Part shown: in pieces, positions 47,345 to 56,466 of the stretch
Position numbering within the stretch: position 1 is the first letter of the stretch
Layout of the letters: the number at the start of each line of letters is the position of its first letter
Assembly (NCBI RefSeq): GCF_018143015.1
Contig: NC_054752.1
Span: forward strand, 4,947,216 to 5,011,215
DNA from: Lytechinus variegatus
Lineage: Eukaryota; Echinodermata; Echinoidea; Temnopleuroida; Toxopneustidae
Direction: 5' to 3'
DNA: 64,000 nt
Notes under the pieces: model-generated
What the model saw: the letters and a program-made list of their open reading frames with translations, nothing else
Told to the model about the DNA's origin: nothing
Database searches by the model: none
Program-made: the position numbers and the translations under genes

Positions 47345-50284
47345 TCATGCGAGGTACATCATGGGATTGGGGATCATGCGAGTTCCATCAGAAAAGGGCG
47401 ACGGTGGGCGAGGTCCACAAGTCCATAGAAGCCAATCCTGGTGTTCAATGGTCGCGACGCATCTAGGCCAAGATCCAACGGGGGGTTGGATCCTCAAGGG
47501 CTGATCAACAACAGCAGGGGTACGGACTGGGTCGGACACCGGTAATACGGTGCGTGACGAACTTCCGTGAACATGGAGTAAGGGTGTGCTACTGTGGGCC
47601 GCTTTTCCGTCCTCAAAGAGCCATGAGGTGGGAAGACTAGTCATGACATCATATGCAGAGGACTGGTTACCAGAACAGATGTAGTCACACAGGTAAGATA
47701 GCAGCAAAATCACATCAGGATCAGTAGCGTGATGGACAACAGGCAATATCAATCGATCAGCAGGATTCTGTAGGAGAGTAGGCGTCTTGGGACTAAGGCA
47801 AGGTGCCAAATCCTTGTCTATTGTACTATAAGCTATACAGTCCATGTAGGGCGACCAGATGATACTAGCTACAGAATGCATGTAAGCTGTGCATCCATAG
47901 AACACCTCATAAGGTAAGAGACTCGTATAGTGATGGTTACTATTGATGAGAGAGGAACACAGCGCAATATCAAGGTAAGCGTCTGTGCGGTGACACGGCT
48001 CACCACAAACATGCCGGGGCATATCATGATCGCGTGTACAATGAACGAAGACGAAATGCCGAAAACGATCTGTGTTGCAGACACCACAAACATGTCTGGG
48101 CATATCATGATCACGTGTACAACGAACGAAACCGAAATAACGATTTGTACTGCGGATACTCTCATTGATGTACTCTATGTCTGACGGGTAGTCAGCGGTT
48201 CGGTTTTCAAGCCGATCATGGATTTCGCGAATACTGTTCTCTACTGTAGCGAAAGGAGAATAAAGGTCATGCGAAAGCGATCGAATGATGGCACATTGCT
48301 CTATTGAAGTGATGTCAGCACTGTGTATATAACCTACAACAGCAAGGCTAGGCGCCGCTTCCGAAACATGAGTAGCGATGAAACAAGAGCATACTACCAC
48401 TAGAGCTATGTTCACGACAAGACACAAGAGAGCTAACGCAAGGCTCATTACCAAGACACTACAGGAAGCCTTAGTATTAGAGCTAAGCTCAGTATCAGGA
48501 ATGTCAAAGCTTGGCTCGTTACCGGGAATGCCAGAGCTATGCTCAGTACCGGGAACACCAGAGCTAGGCTCAGTATCAAGAACGCCATAGCTACATGTAG
48601 GCTCAGTGTCGGGAACAACAGAGCTAAGCTCAGTATCAGGAACGCCAGAGCTAGGCTCAGTATCAGGAACAACAGAGCTAGGCTCAGTACCAGGAACACC
48701 AGAGCTAGGCTCAATATCAGGAATGTCAGAGCTACATGTAGGCTCAGTACCAGGAACACCAGATGCAGAGCTAGGCTCAGTATCAGGAACACTGTAAAAT
48801 TGTGTATGTTGGTAATTTTCCTGATTGTTGTTATGTGACCTAATTTCACCTACGACCTTTACACACGATAGGTCACCGCTGCAACTAATATCATGTTCAT
48901 GTCGATGTTTTACCTGACAATTGTAATGTGACCCAACTGCACCTACTGTCTTTACGCATAGCTTAGCGCGATCACAGCAATTATCGTCAGTACTCACAGC
49001 AGGCTTACAGCTTTTGGATTCTGTGACTGTCACTATCTCAACGCTTTCACTCAACGTCTCACCAATCTCACCATCCATCTTCGACTCACGTAGTGGTGAC
49101 GTAAATCCCAAGTCTGGGTTTCCAACATCATACTCAGTCATAACACTTTCAGTCTCCACACTGGTCATCAATCCAAACTCACTGTGCATGTTAATGTCAT
49201 TGAACTTGTGAATGTGTGGATGGTCAGCTTCATTCCCATTCACCTCTACATTACACTCAACATCCATGACCTCATTGTGTATGTTATTGTCATTGGACTT
49301 GTGAATGTGTGGATGGTCAGCTTCAGTCTCATTCACCTCTACATTACACTCAACATCCATGACCTCATTGTGTATGTTATTGTCATTGGACTTGTGAATG
49401 TGTGGATGGTCAGCTTCAGTCTCATTCACCTCTACATTACACTCAACATCCATGACCTCATTGTGTATGTTATCATTGTCGCTAGACTGGTGAATGTGTG
49501 GATGCTCAGCTTCAGTCTCAGTCACCTCTACATTACACCCAACAACCATGATCTCTCTGTATACTCGAGAACAGTCATGTAGTGGGAGAGTGTGTTTACA
49601 CTCACTGTCAAATCCAGGATTAGTGTGTTTGCACTCACTCTCAGATCCTTGCATTATCATACCCACTGCACAATCCAGCTCATCTAACTCATTCATACTA
49701 GTGGGATTAGATTGGAATTGATCAGATGATGGCATGTAAGAAAAAGTATGGTAGTCCCCAAACATGATTTGGCGTTTAGAAGGTCGAATGGAAACATCAT
49801 TCTTCTCCATAAAGGGAGCCCCAGCCATCACATCAAAGTTCACCACACTGTCTTCAACCACGAAACCATCATAATACAACTCACATCCATCATAGAAAAG
49901 AGAAAAAGATGTAATGCCAACAATACCAGATGGTAAGGCAAACGACACTTCAGGGTCAACATAGTCACTGTAACCAAACGTATCGATTACAACTTCAAGG
50001 CCAAAGAAATCAGCAGTAGACTCACTTATCAAATTCAAAGGAGAACCACTATGCAATTCCACTGTCAACTGTTCGGGGGTTCCCCTAACACTGGCAGGGA
50101 AAAATGGGGTGTCATTCTTAGATTTAGTCACGATAGACTCATGCTCTACAGCAGGAGGACACCTACGCTGAGGTGCCTCAGCGACGGCTACACATCTCTG
50201 TATAGATGCAAGCCCGACGCGGGTGGGCTCCGCCACGACCGTGCATCGCTTCGTCGATGCGGCGCGCATTGCAGTACAGTACAT
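47345..50284 (-). CDS. 979-aa chimeric ORF: pseudo-retropepsin, repeats, membrane segment
   Basis: Start ATG at 50284, ~190 bases inside the 5' repeat. Residues 72-178 have the pattern of a retroviral-type aspartic protease: LTVELHSGSPLNLIS where DTGS is expected, then FGLEVVID, a strand-rich middle, and FDVMAGAPFMEKNDVSI. The catalytic Asp is His 78 (CAT, 50051-50053), so activity is unlikely. Residues ~249-370 are four 31-32-residue repeats with HPHIH and NEVMDVECNVEV. Residues 499-602 are ~11 repeats of V-P-x-T-E-P-S-S. Residues 608-637 are a strong membrane segment. After it, RCTRDHDMPRHVCG occurs twice (about 721 and 748). SLLPYEVFYGC (789-799) recalls the tail of a Gypsy integrase. The C-terminal 180 residues are not recognised. 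Function is unknown; a retroelement-derived membrane protein is one reading. Confidence 0.7.
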   Translation of the reverse strand: MYCTAMRAASTKRCTVVAEPTRVGLASIQRCVAVAEAPQRRCPPAVEHESIVTKSKNDTPFFPASVRGTPEQLTVELHSGSPLNLISESTADFFGLEVVIDTFGYSDYVDPEVSFALPSGIVGITSFSLFYDGCELYYDGFVVEDSVVNFDVMAGAPFMEKNDVSIRPSKRQIMFGDYHTFSYMPSSDQFQSNPTSMNELDELDCAVGMIMQGSESECKHTNPGFDSECKHTLPLHDCSRVYREIMVVGCNVEVTETEAEHPHIHQSSDNDNIHNEVMDVECNVEVNETEADHPHIHKSNDNNIHNEVMDVECNVEVNETEADHPHIHKSNDNNIHNEVMDVECNVEVNGNEADHPHIHKFNDINMHSEFGLMTSVETESVMTEYDVGNPDLGFTSPLRESKMDGEIGETLSESVEIVTVTESKSCKPAVSTDDNCCDRAKLCVKTVGAVGSHYNCQVKHRHEHDISCSGDLSCVKVVGEIRSHNNNQENYQHTQFYSVPDTEPSSASGVPGTEPTCSSDIPDIEPSSGVPGTEPSSVVPDTEPSSGVPDTELSSVVPDTEPTCSYGVLDTEPSSGVPGTEHSSGIPGNEPSFDIPDTELSSNTKASCSVLVMSLALALLCLVVNIALVVVCSCFIATHVSEAAPSLAVVGYIHSADITSIEQCAIIRSLSHDLYSPFATVENSIREIHDRLENRTADYPSDIEYINESIRSTNRYFGFVRCTRDHDMPRHVCGVCNTDRFRHFVFVHCTRDHDMPRHVCGEPCHRTDAYLDIALCSSLINSNHHYTSLLPYEVFYGCTAYMHSVASIIWSPYMDCIAYSTIDKDLAPCLSPKTPTLLQNPADRLILPVVHHATDPDVILLLSYLCDYICSGNQSSAYDVMTSLPTSWLFEDGKAAHSSTPLLHVHGSSSRTVLPVSDPVRTPAVVDQPLRIQPPVGSWPRCVATIEHQDWLLWTCGPRPPSPFSDGTRMIPNPMMYLA
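48480..48790 (-). repeat. Coding minisatellite for Thr-Glu-Pro repeats
   Basis: Tandem units of ~30 bases built on GCTCAGTATCAGGAACACC (plus strand) encode VPDTEPSSG-like repeats in the 979-aa ORF. Some units carry an extra CTACATGTAG. Alternative frames over the array are also open and produced spurious peptides on both strands. Confidence 0.85.
49184..49560 (-). repeat. Coding tandem repeat, 93-bp unit
   Basis: Four copies of a 93-96-base unit (CATTGGACTTGTGAATGTGT, GACCTCATTGTGTATGTTAT) encode the His-rich 31-residue repeats. The two central copies are almost identical. The length is a multiple of three, so the reading frame is kept whatever the copy number. Confidence 0.85.
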
Positions 50285-50451
50285 AATATATATGGGACTA
50301 CGTACGCTTTATAAATACTCAACTCTGTATGCCTACCCAAACTATCACACCACATTTAGACCTGGTGAGCGCCTGTCCCCAAGTTTCTGAGCGAGATTTC
50401 CTCCAATCCGGATTCTTTGTTCCTGGCAGCGAAAGTTAGCCGCGGAATTCT

Positions 50452-50471
50452 GATCACACCGTAAGCCACCA
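50452..50471 (-). promoter_or_regulatory. Primer-binding-site-like sequence
   Basis: The minus strand directly after the 5' repeat begins TGGTGGCTTACGGTGTGATC. TGG complements the CCA end of tRNAs. I cannot name the tRNA by eye. Confidence 0.45.
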
Positions 50472-50605
50472 CGCAATTAGATAAAGAGGAAACTACAGAC
50501 GATTTGAATAGGTTGTGAGACATTTATTGATCGTGGCAGAGTCGCCGCATACATATATGGGAAGCCACTTGTGGTGGCACAATTAAACTATAAACCATAA
50601 TGGCG
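50472..50605 (-). repeat. 5' LTR-like direct repeat
   Basis: Second copy of the 134-base repeat. No mismatch with 46043-46176 was found on reading. Both copies hold a CATATATGTATG word on the minus strand upstream of AATAAA. Confidence 0.8.
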
Positions 50606-50955
50606 CAGCTTGATAAAGCACGGTTAATATTTTTTAGATTTTGAAGTTTATTTTTTGATAAATGTAATTAATGATAATTTTGATTCAATAAAAATATTTT
50701 CGGCATCTCATAAACACTTTTTAGGTATAACCAAACATTCACTCTGGCCAGTTTTGAAGTAGCACATAACCCAAAGTTTATAGACTACACAATTTGCTTC
50801 GCGTAATTTGTCTTTTCACAGATATTTTAAGTAGCCAATCAAAATATGATATCAAGGTGACGTCATATCGGCTTTAGATTATGTTCAGTCGATTCTACGC
50901 CCAAAATTACCCATAATCAACATGTTAAGGTAAAAATCTAACACGGAATATAATT
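50606..50955. other. Intergenic, nothing recognised
   Basis: AT-rich right flank of the LTR-type element with no ORF or repeat that I recognise. Confidence 0.4.
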
Positions 50956-51165
50956 TTGGCGCACTTTCAACTCATTGTGGCCCACTGTGCGTGGGTTCAA
51001 AACCCAGCCATAACGTGTATTCCTTCAGCAAGAAATTTACCCACATTGTGCTGCACTCAACCAAGTTTGGGTGCTGGGGCAGCTCGGGCTATAGCCGGTG
51101 TAATAATAACAACAACAATGCAACTCGGTATAGATTATTTCTAGATAGATGGCGCTACCATCTTT
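50956..51165 (+). mobile_element. tRNA-derived SINE, decayed
   Basis: The box-B-like GTGGGTTCAAAACCC (about 50991-51005) is followed by body words (AGCAAGAAATTTACCCACAT) and the 3' part shared with 39242-39413: GGCAGCTCGGGCTATAGCC, AATAATAACAACAAC, TTTCTAGATAGATGGCGCTA. The (TAT)n tail is lost. Confidence 0.75.
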
Positions 51166-52440
51166 ATTCTATATCAGTGATTAACCTACATACATGTGTG
51201 CCATTAATGAAATTGCTCCTAAATCACTGGTAAAGAGCATAAATGGTCTATGAACGGGCAACGTTGTCATCGTTGTGTGAAAATGCTAACGAAGTGTTTT
51301 GAAATAATGCCCGAATTTAAATCATGAAGATACATGCTGAGAAAGCTCTCCTTGTATTGAAAGAGTGGAGTTTATATCAAGTGCCCCCTCTTTGATTTTC
51401 TTATCTTTTGTTAGGCCTGTACGTCAGAGAATGGTTTGGAAGCTTATAGTAAAGACAATGTATGCGCACGTTCATATGAAACTAATGAGAGAAAAAAAAG
51501 CCTCTATTTTCCTATGACATTTTTATGCTGAAGGATCATAAAAGTTACAGATTGGTTGAGGGGGTTGTCCTGTATTCCTTTTTTTATTTCCCCTCCTCCT
51601 ATTAGAGATTAAAATATGCACTGTCTATGAGCAGAACACTTATCTAAACCAATGTCCACGCAGATGATAAGACAAAATTCTTGTGCAAGCAAGAATAAGA
51701 TAATAGTAAACAAATAAAATGATTTTATATCACGCTTCAAAGTTCAGGACGCTACGGTGTTACGATTTGTTATTTATAATGTTAAAGCAAAATGAAATCT
51801 GATGATGAAAAGGTTAATTCTAAAGAAAAAGGGGAAGGAATGGGTTAAGAAATGAAAACGAATGGAAAGTTTGAACGTTTTGATATACTTTCCATGGTAT
51901 TCCTCGACTGGCTAATAGGGAGTTTACAAACGTTTAAATTACCTAACCGTTTTTTTTATTTGTATAGGCCTACCTGTAACTCTCTATTTATTTCATATTT
52001 TTATCCCATGTTTATTAGAAATAATGATAAATTCAGTCAGTGGCGTACCTTACACAGTTCGTACAGAAATTACAAACAAAAAAAAGGCCATCACGATTAT
52101 GTCAGGGGACACCCCCCCCCCCTCCTCCTCAGCTACGCTGGTAATATTGACATGATTGAAGTCCGATGTCGTGTCGGCTCATGGTCGTTATGATGTTTAT
52201 GCTTAATTAAAAAAAATGATATTTGATTTCATGATGCTTGTGAATATAGGGTCATCCCGATAATATGCCAGAGTGATTTCCAACCACACTATTTCACTCG
52301 TTCTCAAACTGATTTTTTTTTCAGTTCAGTGATTACATTTTAAAAATATGTATTTGTAGTGTCGCTTTCAAGCGAACATGTTTATCTTTTCACAATCGGT
52401 AAGGAACATTATAACGGCAACTTTACAACTTTACGTTTCC
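51166..52440. other. Intergenic, no gene recognised
   Basis: AT-rich. Near 52036-52146 a CAGTGGCGTACC start and a CAGCTACGCTGG end, with a C run between, look like the ends of a short repeat. This is weak. The 113-codon frame at 51852-52193 has no recognisable domain. Confidence 0.4.
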
Positions 52441-52830
52441 ATTCACCCTTTCTTTCTCATCGTCATTCAAATCACTCGCAGTATTTATCTCATGAAATCA
52501 CAAGACTGTGGCGATTCTTTTGTAAAATAATGAATGAATTTATTGAATAAATCAAAAGCTTCTAAGCATGAAGAGAATAAACACCATGAAATGTGTGATC
52601 TAATTCTACCTATACAAATATTAATCACGTCACAGACTGTCCTATTCAGGTTTTACTAAAAGAAGACAAAATTGGTTTTTACCTAGCTTTTCCAAAATGT
52701 ATAGATGTTTGGGGTTTCTGCTACTGTTTATAAAATTCATGAAAGCAAAAAAACATAAGCAATAGATTTTGCTATCTTTTTAGCACATAATTAAGTGGCA
52801 AATCGTTTACTAGTCAGTATCCGGCCGAGG
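52441..52830. repeat. Extra partial copy of the duplicated unit, just before unit 3
   Basis: It matches the 3620-3970 part of unit 1 and the 53240-53590 part of unit 3: CATGAAGAGAATAAACACC, CACGTCACAGACTGTCCTAT, GGTTTTTACCTAGCTTTTCC. It is more divergent than the main units and stops before their later landmarks, so it is an older truncated duplicate in tandem. Confidence 0.75.
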
Positions 52831-53897
52831 GCAGGCATAGGGGAACGTGGATCAAAATCGAAATTTGTTACATTTCAGAGAGAAGACACTGATTACGGTT
52901 TTTTCAACATGCAGATATAAAAATGCATACATAAATAGTAGCCCACATATACGCTATTAAACTTCTCTCCTCAGTGCCCTCCCCCCTCTTTCTCTCCTTT
53001 ACACACACGCCCACCCACACATTCACTCACACCCAATTGTGCATGCGCACCAACTCCAGCACACCTGACTTTTTATCTTGCAATAATGCAATTGCTTTCA
53101 TACTTTAAAGATAGGGTGTCTTCGTATTATTGTCATGGGAATTGTAATGAAAATCCACCTATCTCACTTCCGACATCATTCTTTCCTCCGCTATCTCTCT
53201 CTTCACTGATCTCTCTCCCCTTCTCTCTCTCTCATCGTCTCTCAAATCATTCACAGTATTTTTACTCTTGAAATCATGAGATTGTGCGGCTTCTATTGTG
53301 AGAGATGAATGTTTTTATTGAAACATGAAAACCATCTAGCATGACGAGAATAGGTACCCTGGAATATGTGATCTAATTTTTCAGATACAAACATTACTCA
53401 CGTCACAGACTATTAAGATTTGACTAAAAGAAGAATCATGGGTTTTTACCTAGCTTTTCCAAAATGTATATTTGTTTGGGGCTTCCGCTACTGTTTACGA
53501 AATTTATGAAAGCAAAAAAAAAAGCAATGGATTTCGCTATCACTTTTAATTAGCACATAATCAAGTTGCAAGGCATTTCATACCTCAATGTGTTATCACT
53601 AGTCCGTATAAATAACCATTCTGGGCCAAGTTATTATTTAGCCAATTGAGCACTTTATGTAATGTCGAGTTTGGCCATTCCCATATCGTCTTATATATCC
53701 ATTTGATCTAACAGCATTTATGGTATATCATTATATGAATTAATTATGGATCACATTTCCATTATGTAAGTACAACAGATAACAGATAATAGACTTAATA
53801 AAAGCGAGACCCAATCTGGGCATTAGACTAGATGACATTTAAGACCAAGGGATGGTTGTACCAAACTAATACCAGACCACATTGATGGTAGACCCAA

Positions 53898-54329
53898 TAT
53901 GCTTTTCACATTGCATTTCCTTAACCCCATACTATCTTTTTTTCGATTCACACTGTCTTTCTCAACCCCATACTATCTGCCCAACCGTGGTTAATGCCTT
54001 AACCCCGGACTATCCCTCAGCTCATGAATACTAAGCGTGGTTAACGTGCAATTCGACTTCTGTGATTGGTTAATGCTTAGCCCCACTTTCCTTAGCCCTG
54101 TTTCGTTTTCACACTGCATCTCTTAGCACCACAATAAGCCGGCTAACCCTGCTTTTTTGCAGGGCTAGATAGTACCGTACTATTTACCGTGCAAGCCCAC
54201 TTTGCTAAAACGTAGTGTGAAAACGAAGTGGGCTAAGCTTAACCCCGGGAAATTGGTGGGGCTAAGACCCCCCCCCCCCCCCCCTTAGCCCCACCAATTA
54301 AGGACAAAAAGTGCAGTGTGAAAAGCATA
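53898..54329. mobile_element. MITE with TATGCTTTTCACA inverted ends
   Basis: The ends TATGCTTTTCACATTGCA and TGCAGTGTGAAAAGCATA are inverted, flanked by CAA on both sides (53895-53897 and 54330-54332). Unit 1 shows the uninterrupted site (GTAGACCAAGTG, near 4237). It is rich in CTTAGCCCCAC/GTGGGGCTAAG words in both orientations, with a long C run near 54267-54285. A 3-bp duplication fits PIF/Harbinger-like elements, but this is not certain. Confidence 0.8.
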
Positions 54330-54880
54330 CAAGTGGGTTTAATGATGATCAGAGAATAATAATACGTCAACTTCACTACAACCCCCTCTCCTGTCTCTCT
54401 CTCTCCTTTCTGCTTTCCACATTCACTATTCCCCCCCCCTCTCTATCTATCTCTCTGGTGTTCCTTCTCTGTCTCTTAATGTTCATTTGCCCTCTCCCCT
54501 CTCCCTATATTTTACTTTCTTTCTGTCTCATTCATTGAATAAATTCGTTCGATTCTTCATCTCTCCCTCTCTGTCTTCCCTTCCCTCTCCCATCTATTTT
54601 GTTTCATGTGTCTCTCTTTCTGTCTCTCCCTCTCTTCCCCTCTCCCCCTGTTTCCCTTCCTTTTCTGTCTCTTTCACTACCTGTGTCTTGTTTCCCCGTC
54701 TCTCCCCCTCTCTTTACCTCTCTCTGCAAGTCTCTCTTTTGCTGATTCTTATTTGTCACTTATTAACTTCTGAAATAATTAGTCTTACAGGATTCTTTGA
54801 GGAGCGATGAAATTTAATTAAAGCGGAAACCAAAGCATGGCAATGATAGACACCCATTTTCATTTCATCAATTGTTTTTT

Positions 54881-55213
54881 AAAGGTCAAGCCCACCCAAA
54901 ATAATAGCAAGCATGACGCTTACAAATTTTATCAAAATCGGATGAAATATAAAAAAAAGGTATGACATGTTACAGTTTCTCAGTTTTTCCGAAGACAGTC
55001 ATATGCTTACATGTAAAATAATAACTCAGTGATATGCAAACGAGAGAGTCAATGATATCCCTCACCCACTTTTCTCTTTTATTATTGTTTGACATTTTAC
55101 AACTCTCAATGTTTACAGATTTGACAATAACCAGCTTTAACGAAATTGACTTGTTTGCTTTTTCGTATTTTACGTAAATCTACTTTTTTTGCTCGGGTGG
55201 AATTTTCCTTTAA
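54881..55213. mobile_element. MITE of the AAGGTCAAGCCCACC family, unit 3
   Basis: Orthologous in position to 4807-5142 and 26811-27158. Ends AAAGGTCAAGCCCACCC and GGGTGGAATTTTCCTTTAA. Confidence 0.7.
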
Positions 55214-55402
55214 CATGTTTAAGCAGATTTAGATATTAAAATTATCTAATATAAAGAATATGAAAAAACAGCCCCCAAAAAGAAAGAATACCGGATAATA
55301 CGTTCAATAAACTTTCCCAACCTTCGCTAATATTCTAACTTTATTTAGAAAATCTTTTGAAAGCAGATTAAAAAGATGTTCAAGTTAAGTAGAGTGAAGA
55401 AT

Positions 55403-55925
55403 CCCGGGGGGCCACTTCCATTCACGAGTGGATACCATGCGCGACCATGGGGTCTCGAAAAGCACCCTAAACACGTAATTTCCATATTCTGAAAATGCAC
55501 CCCTTAACAAGTATTGGCGTGTGAAACCCTACCCTTAACAAGTATTGGAAACAAAACGATACTCTTGGCAAATATTCCCTGAAATGAACCCCTAAACAAG
55601 TACAGGAAAGTTTTATTGTCACGGGTCCTTCGGTCGTCGGCTTTACCTATTTTGGTTTAGTACGACCCCACCTTCTACACCTCGCGCAAAAGGACATCCT
55701 TTATAAAACATTTAATTTTGTTTTATCATCCCCGCAAATTCGACCCTAAACACGTAATTTTCCTAGCGAAATAGATACCCTTTTTTCATTATTTTTGTGT
55801 TTTTGACACCCTTATCACGTTACGTACGTAACGTGCCCTATCGTGAAAAAGACATCCTTTTTACGTGTTTTTTTTGGTCGCGCATGGTATCCACTCGTCA
55901 ATGTAAGTGCCCCCCCCCCCCCGGG
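55403..55925. mobile_element. MITE CCCGGGGGGCCACTTCC with 8-bp target duplication
   Basis: Target duplication TGAAGAAT is at 55395-55402 and 55926-55933. Unit 2 has the single TGAAGAAT at the empty site (near 27353). Inverted ends are about 45 bases with GAGTGGATACCATGCGCGACC and its inverse. An 8-bp duplication is typical of hAT elements. The interior has repeated CCTTAACAAGTATTGG words and no transposase. Confidence 0.85.
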
Positions 55926-56286
55926 TGAAGAATATACTAATAATCAGTAACTCGGTTACCTCACGGTTAATAATAAAGATAATGCATGAAAATGATAATA
56001 AAAAAGGTGTTTGGATTTTTGTTTGAAAAAAATATACTCTAATTATCGCTAACATCCCAAATTTACTTTTAACAATTCCTTTGGTAATACAAATATACAG
56101 GTTTGTATTGAAATGATTTAGTGTAATGTGATATGCAAATATTTTGCTAACTCATGGTCAACAGTAAAATATAATTCATAAAAACGACAATAGACAATCT
56201 CAGAAAGCGTTTACAACCACTTTTGCTATAGCGCTAGCATCCTATTTTCATTTTATACTCCTAAGTATTAATACAAACTCATTACA

Positions 56287-56466
56287 GGGGGCCGTTTCAT
56301 TAAGCTGTTCGTATGTATGGTGACTTAAGCGTGACTCTAAGAACGACTGGTGAACTTTTCTTACGCGCTAGACCATCGCCAATGGTGAATAACATTTACC
56401 AAAAGAAAGGATCACCAGTCGTTCTTAAAGTCGCTCTTAACTTACGAACAGGTTTATGAAACACCC
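56287..56466. mobile_element. Hairpin MITE GGGGCCGTTTCATTAAG, unit 3
   Basis: Same insertion as 27660-27840 in unit 2. Absent from unit 1. Confidence 0.85.

Larger units (their letters stand above)
46043..50605 (-). mobile_element. Non-autonomous LTR-type retroelement without reverse transcriptase
   Basis: Two 134-base direct repeats (46043-46176 and 50472-50605), identical as far as read, bound 4.3 kb holding one long minus-strand ORF. Adjacent to the right-hand (5') repeat the minus strand starts TGGTGGCTTACGGTGTG, as a tRNA primer-binding site should (TGG). Before the left-hand (3') repeat is a purine tract (46184-46215). No RT, RNase H or full integrase is present, so mobilisation would need a helper. 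Possible target duplications are GCGCA (46042-46046 and 50603-50607) or CAG; which is right depends on the exact LTR edge. The near identity of the repeats suggests recent insertion. Confidence 0.75.

Noticed and set aside
48448..48849. 133-codon Leu-rich minus-strand ORF and several plus-strand ORFs over the same region
   Set aside because: Shadow frames of the Thr-Glu-Pro coding minisatellite inside the 979-codon ORF.
51852..52193. 113-codon plus-strand ORF
   Set aside because: No domain, biased AT-rich composition, and no homologous open frame elsewhere in the window.
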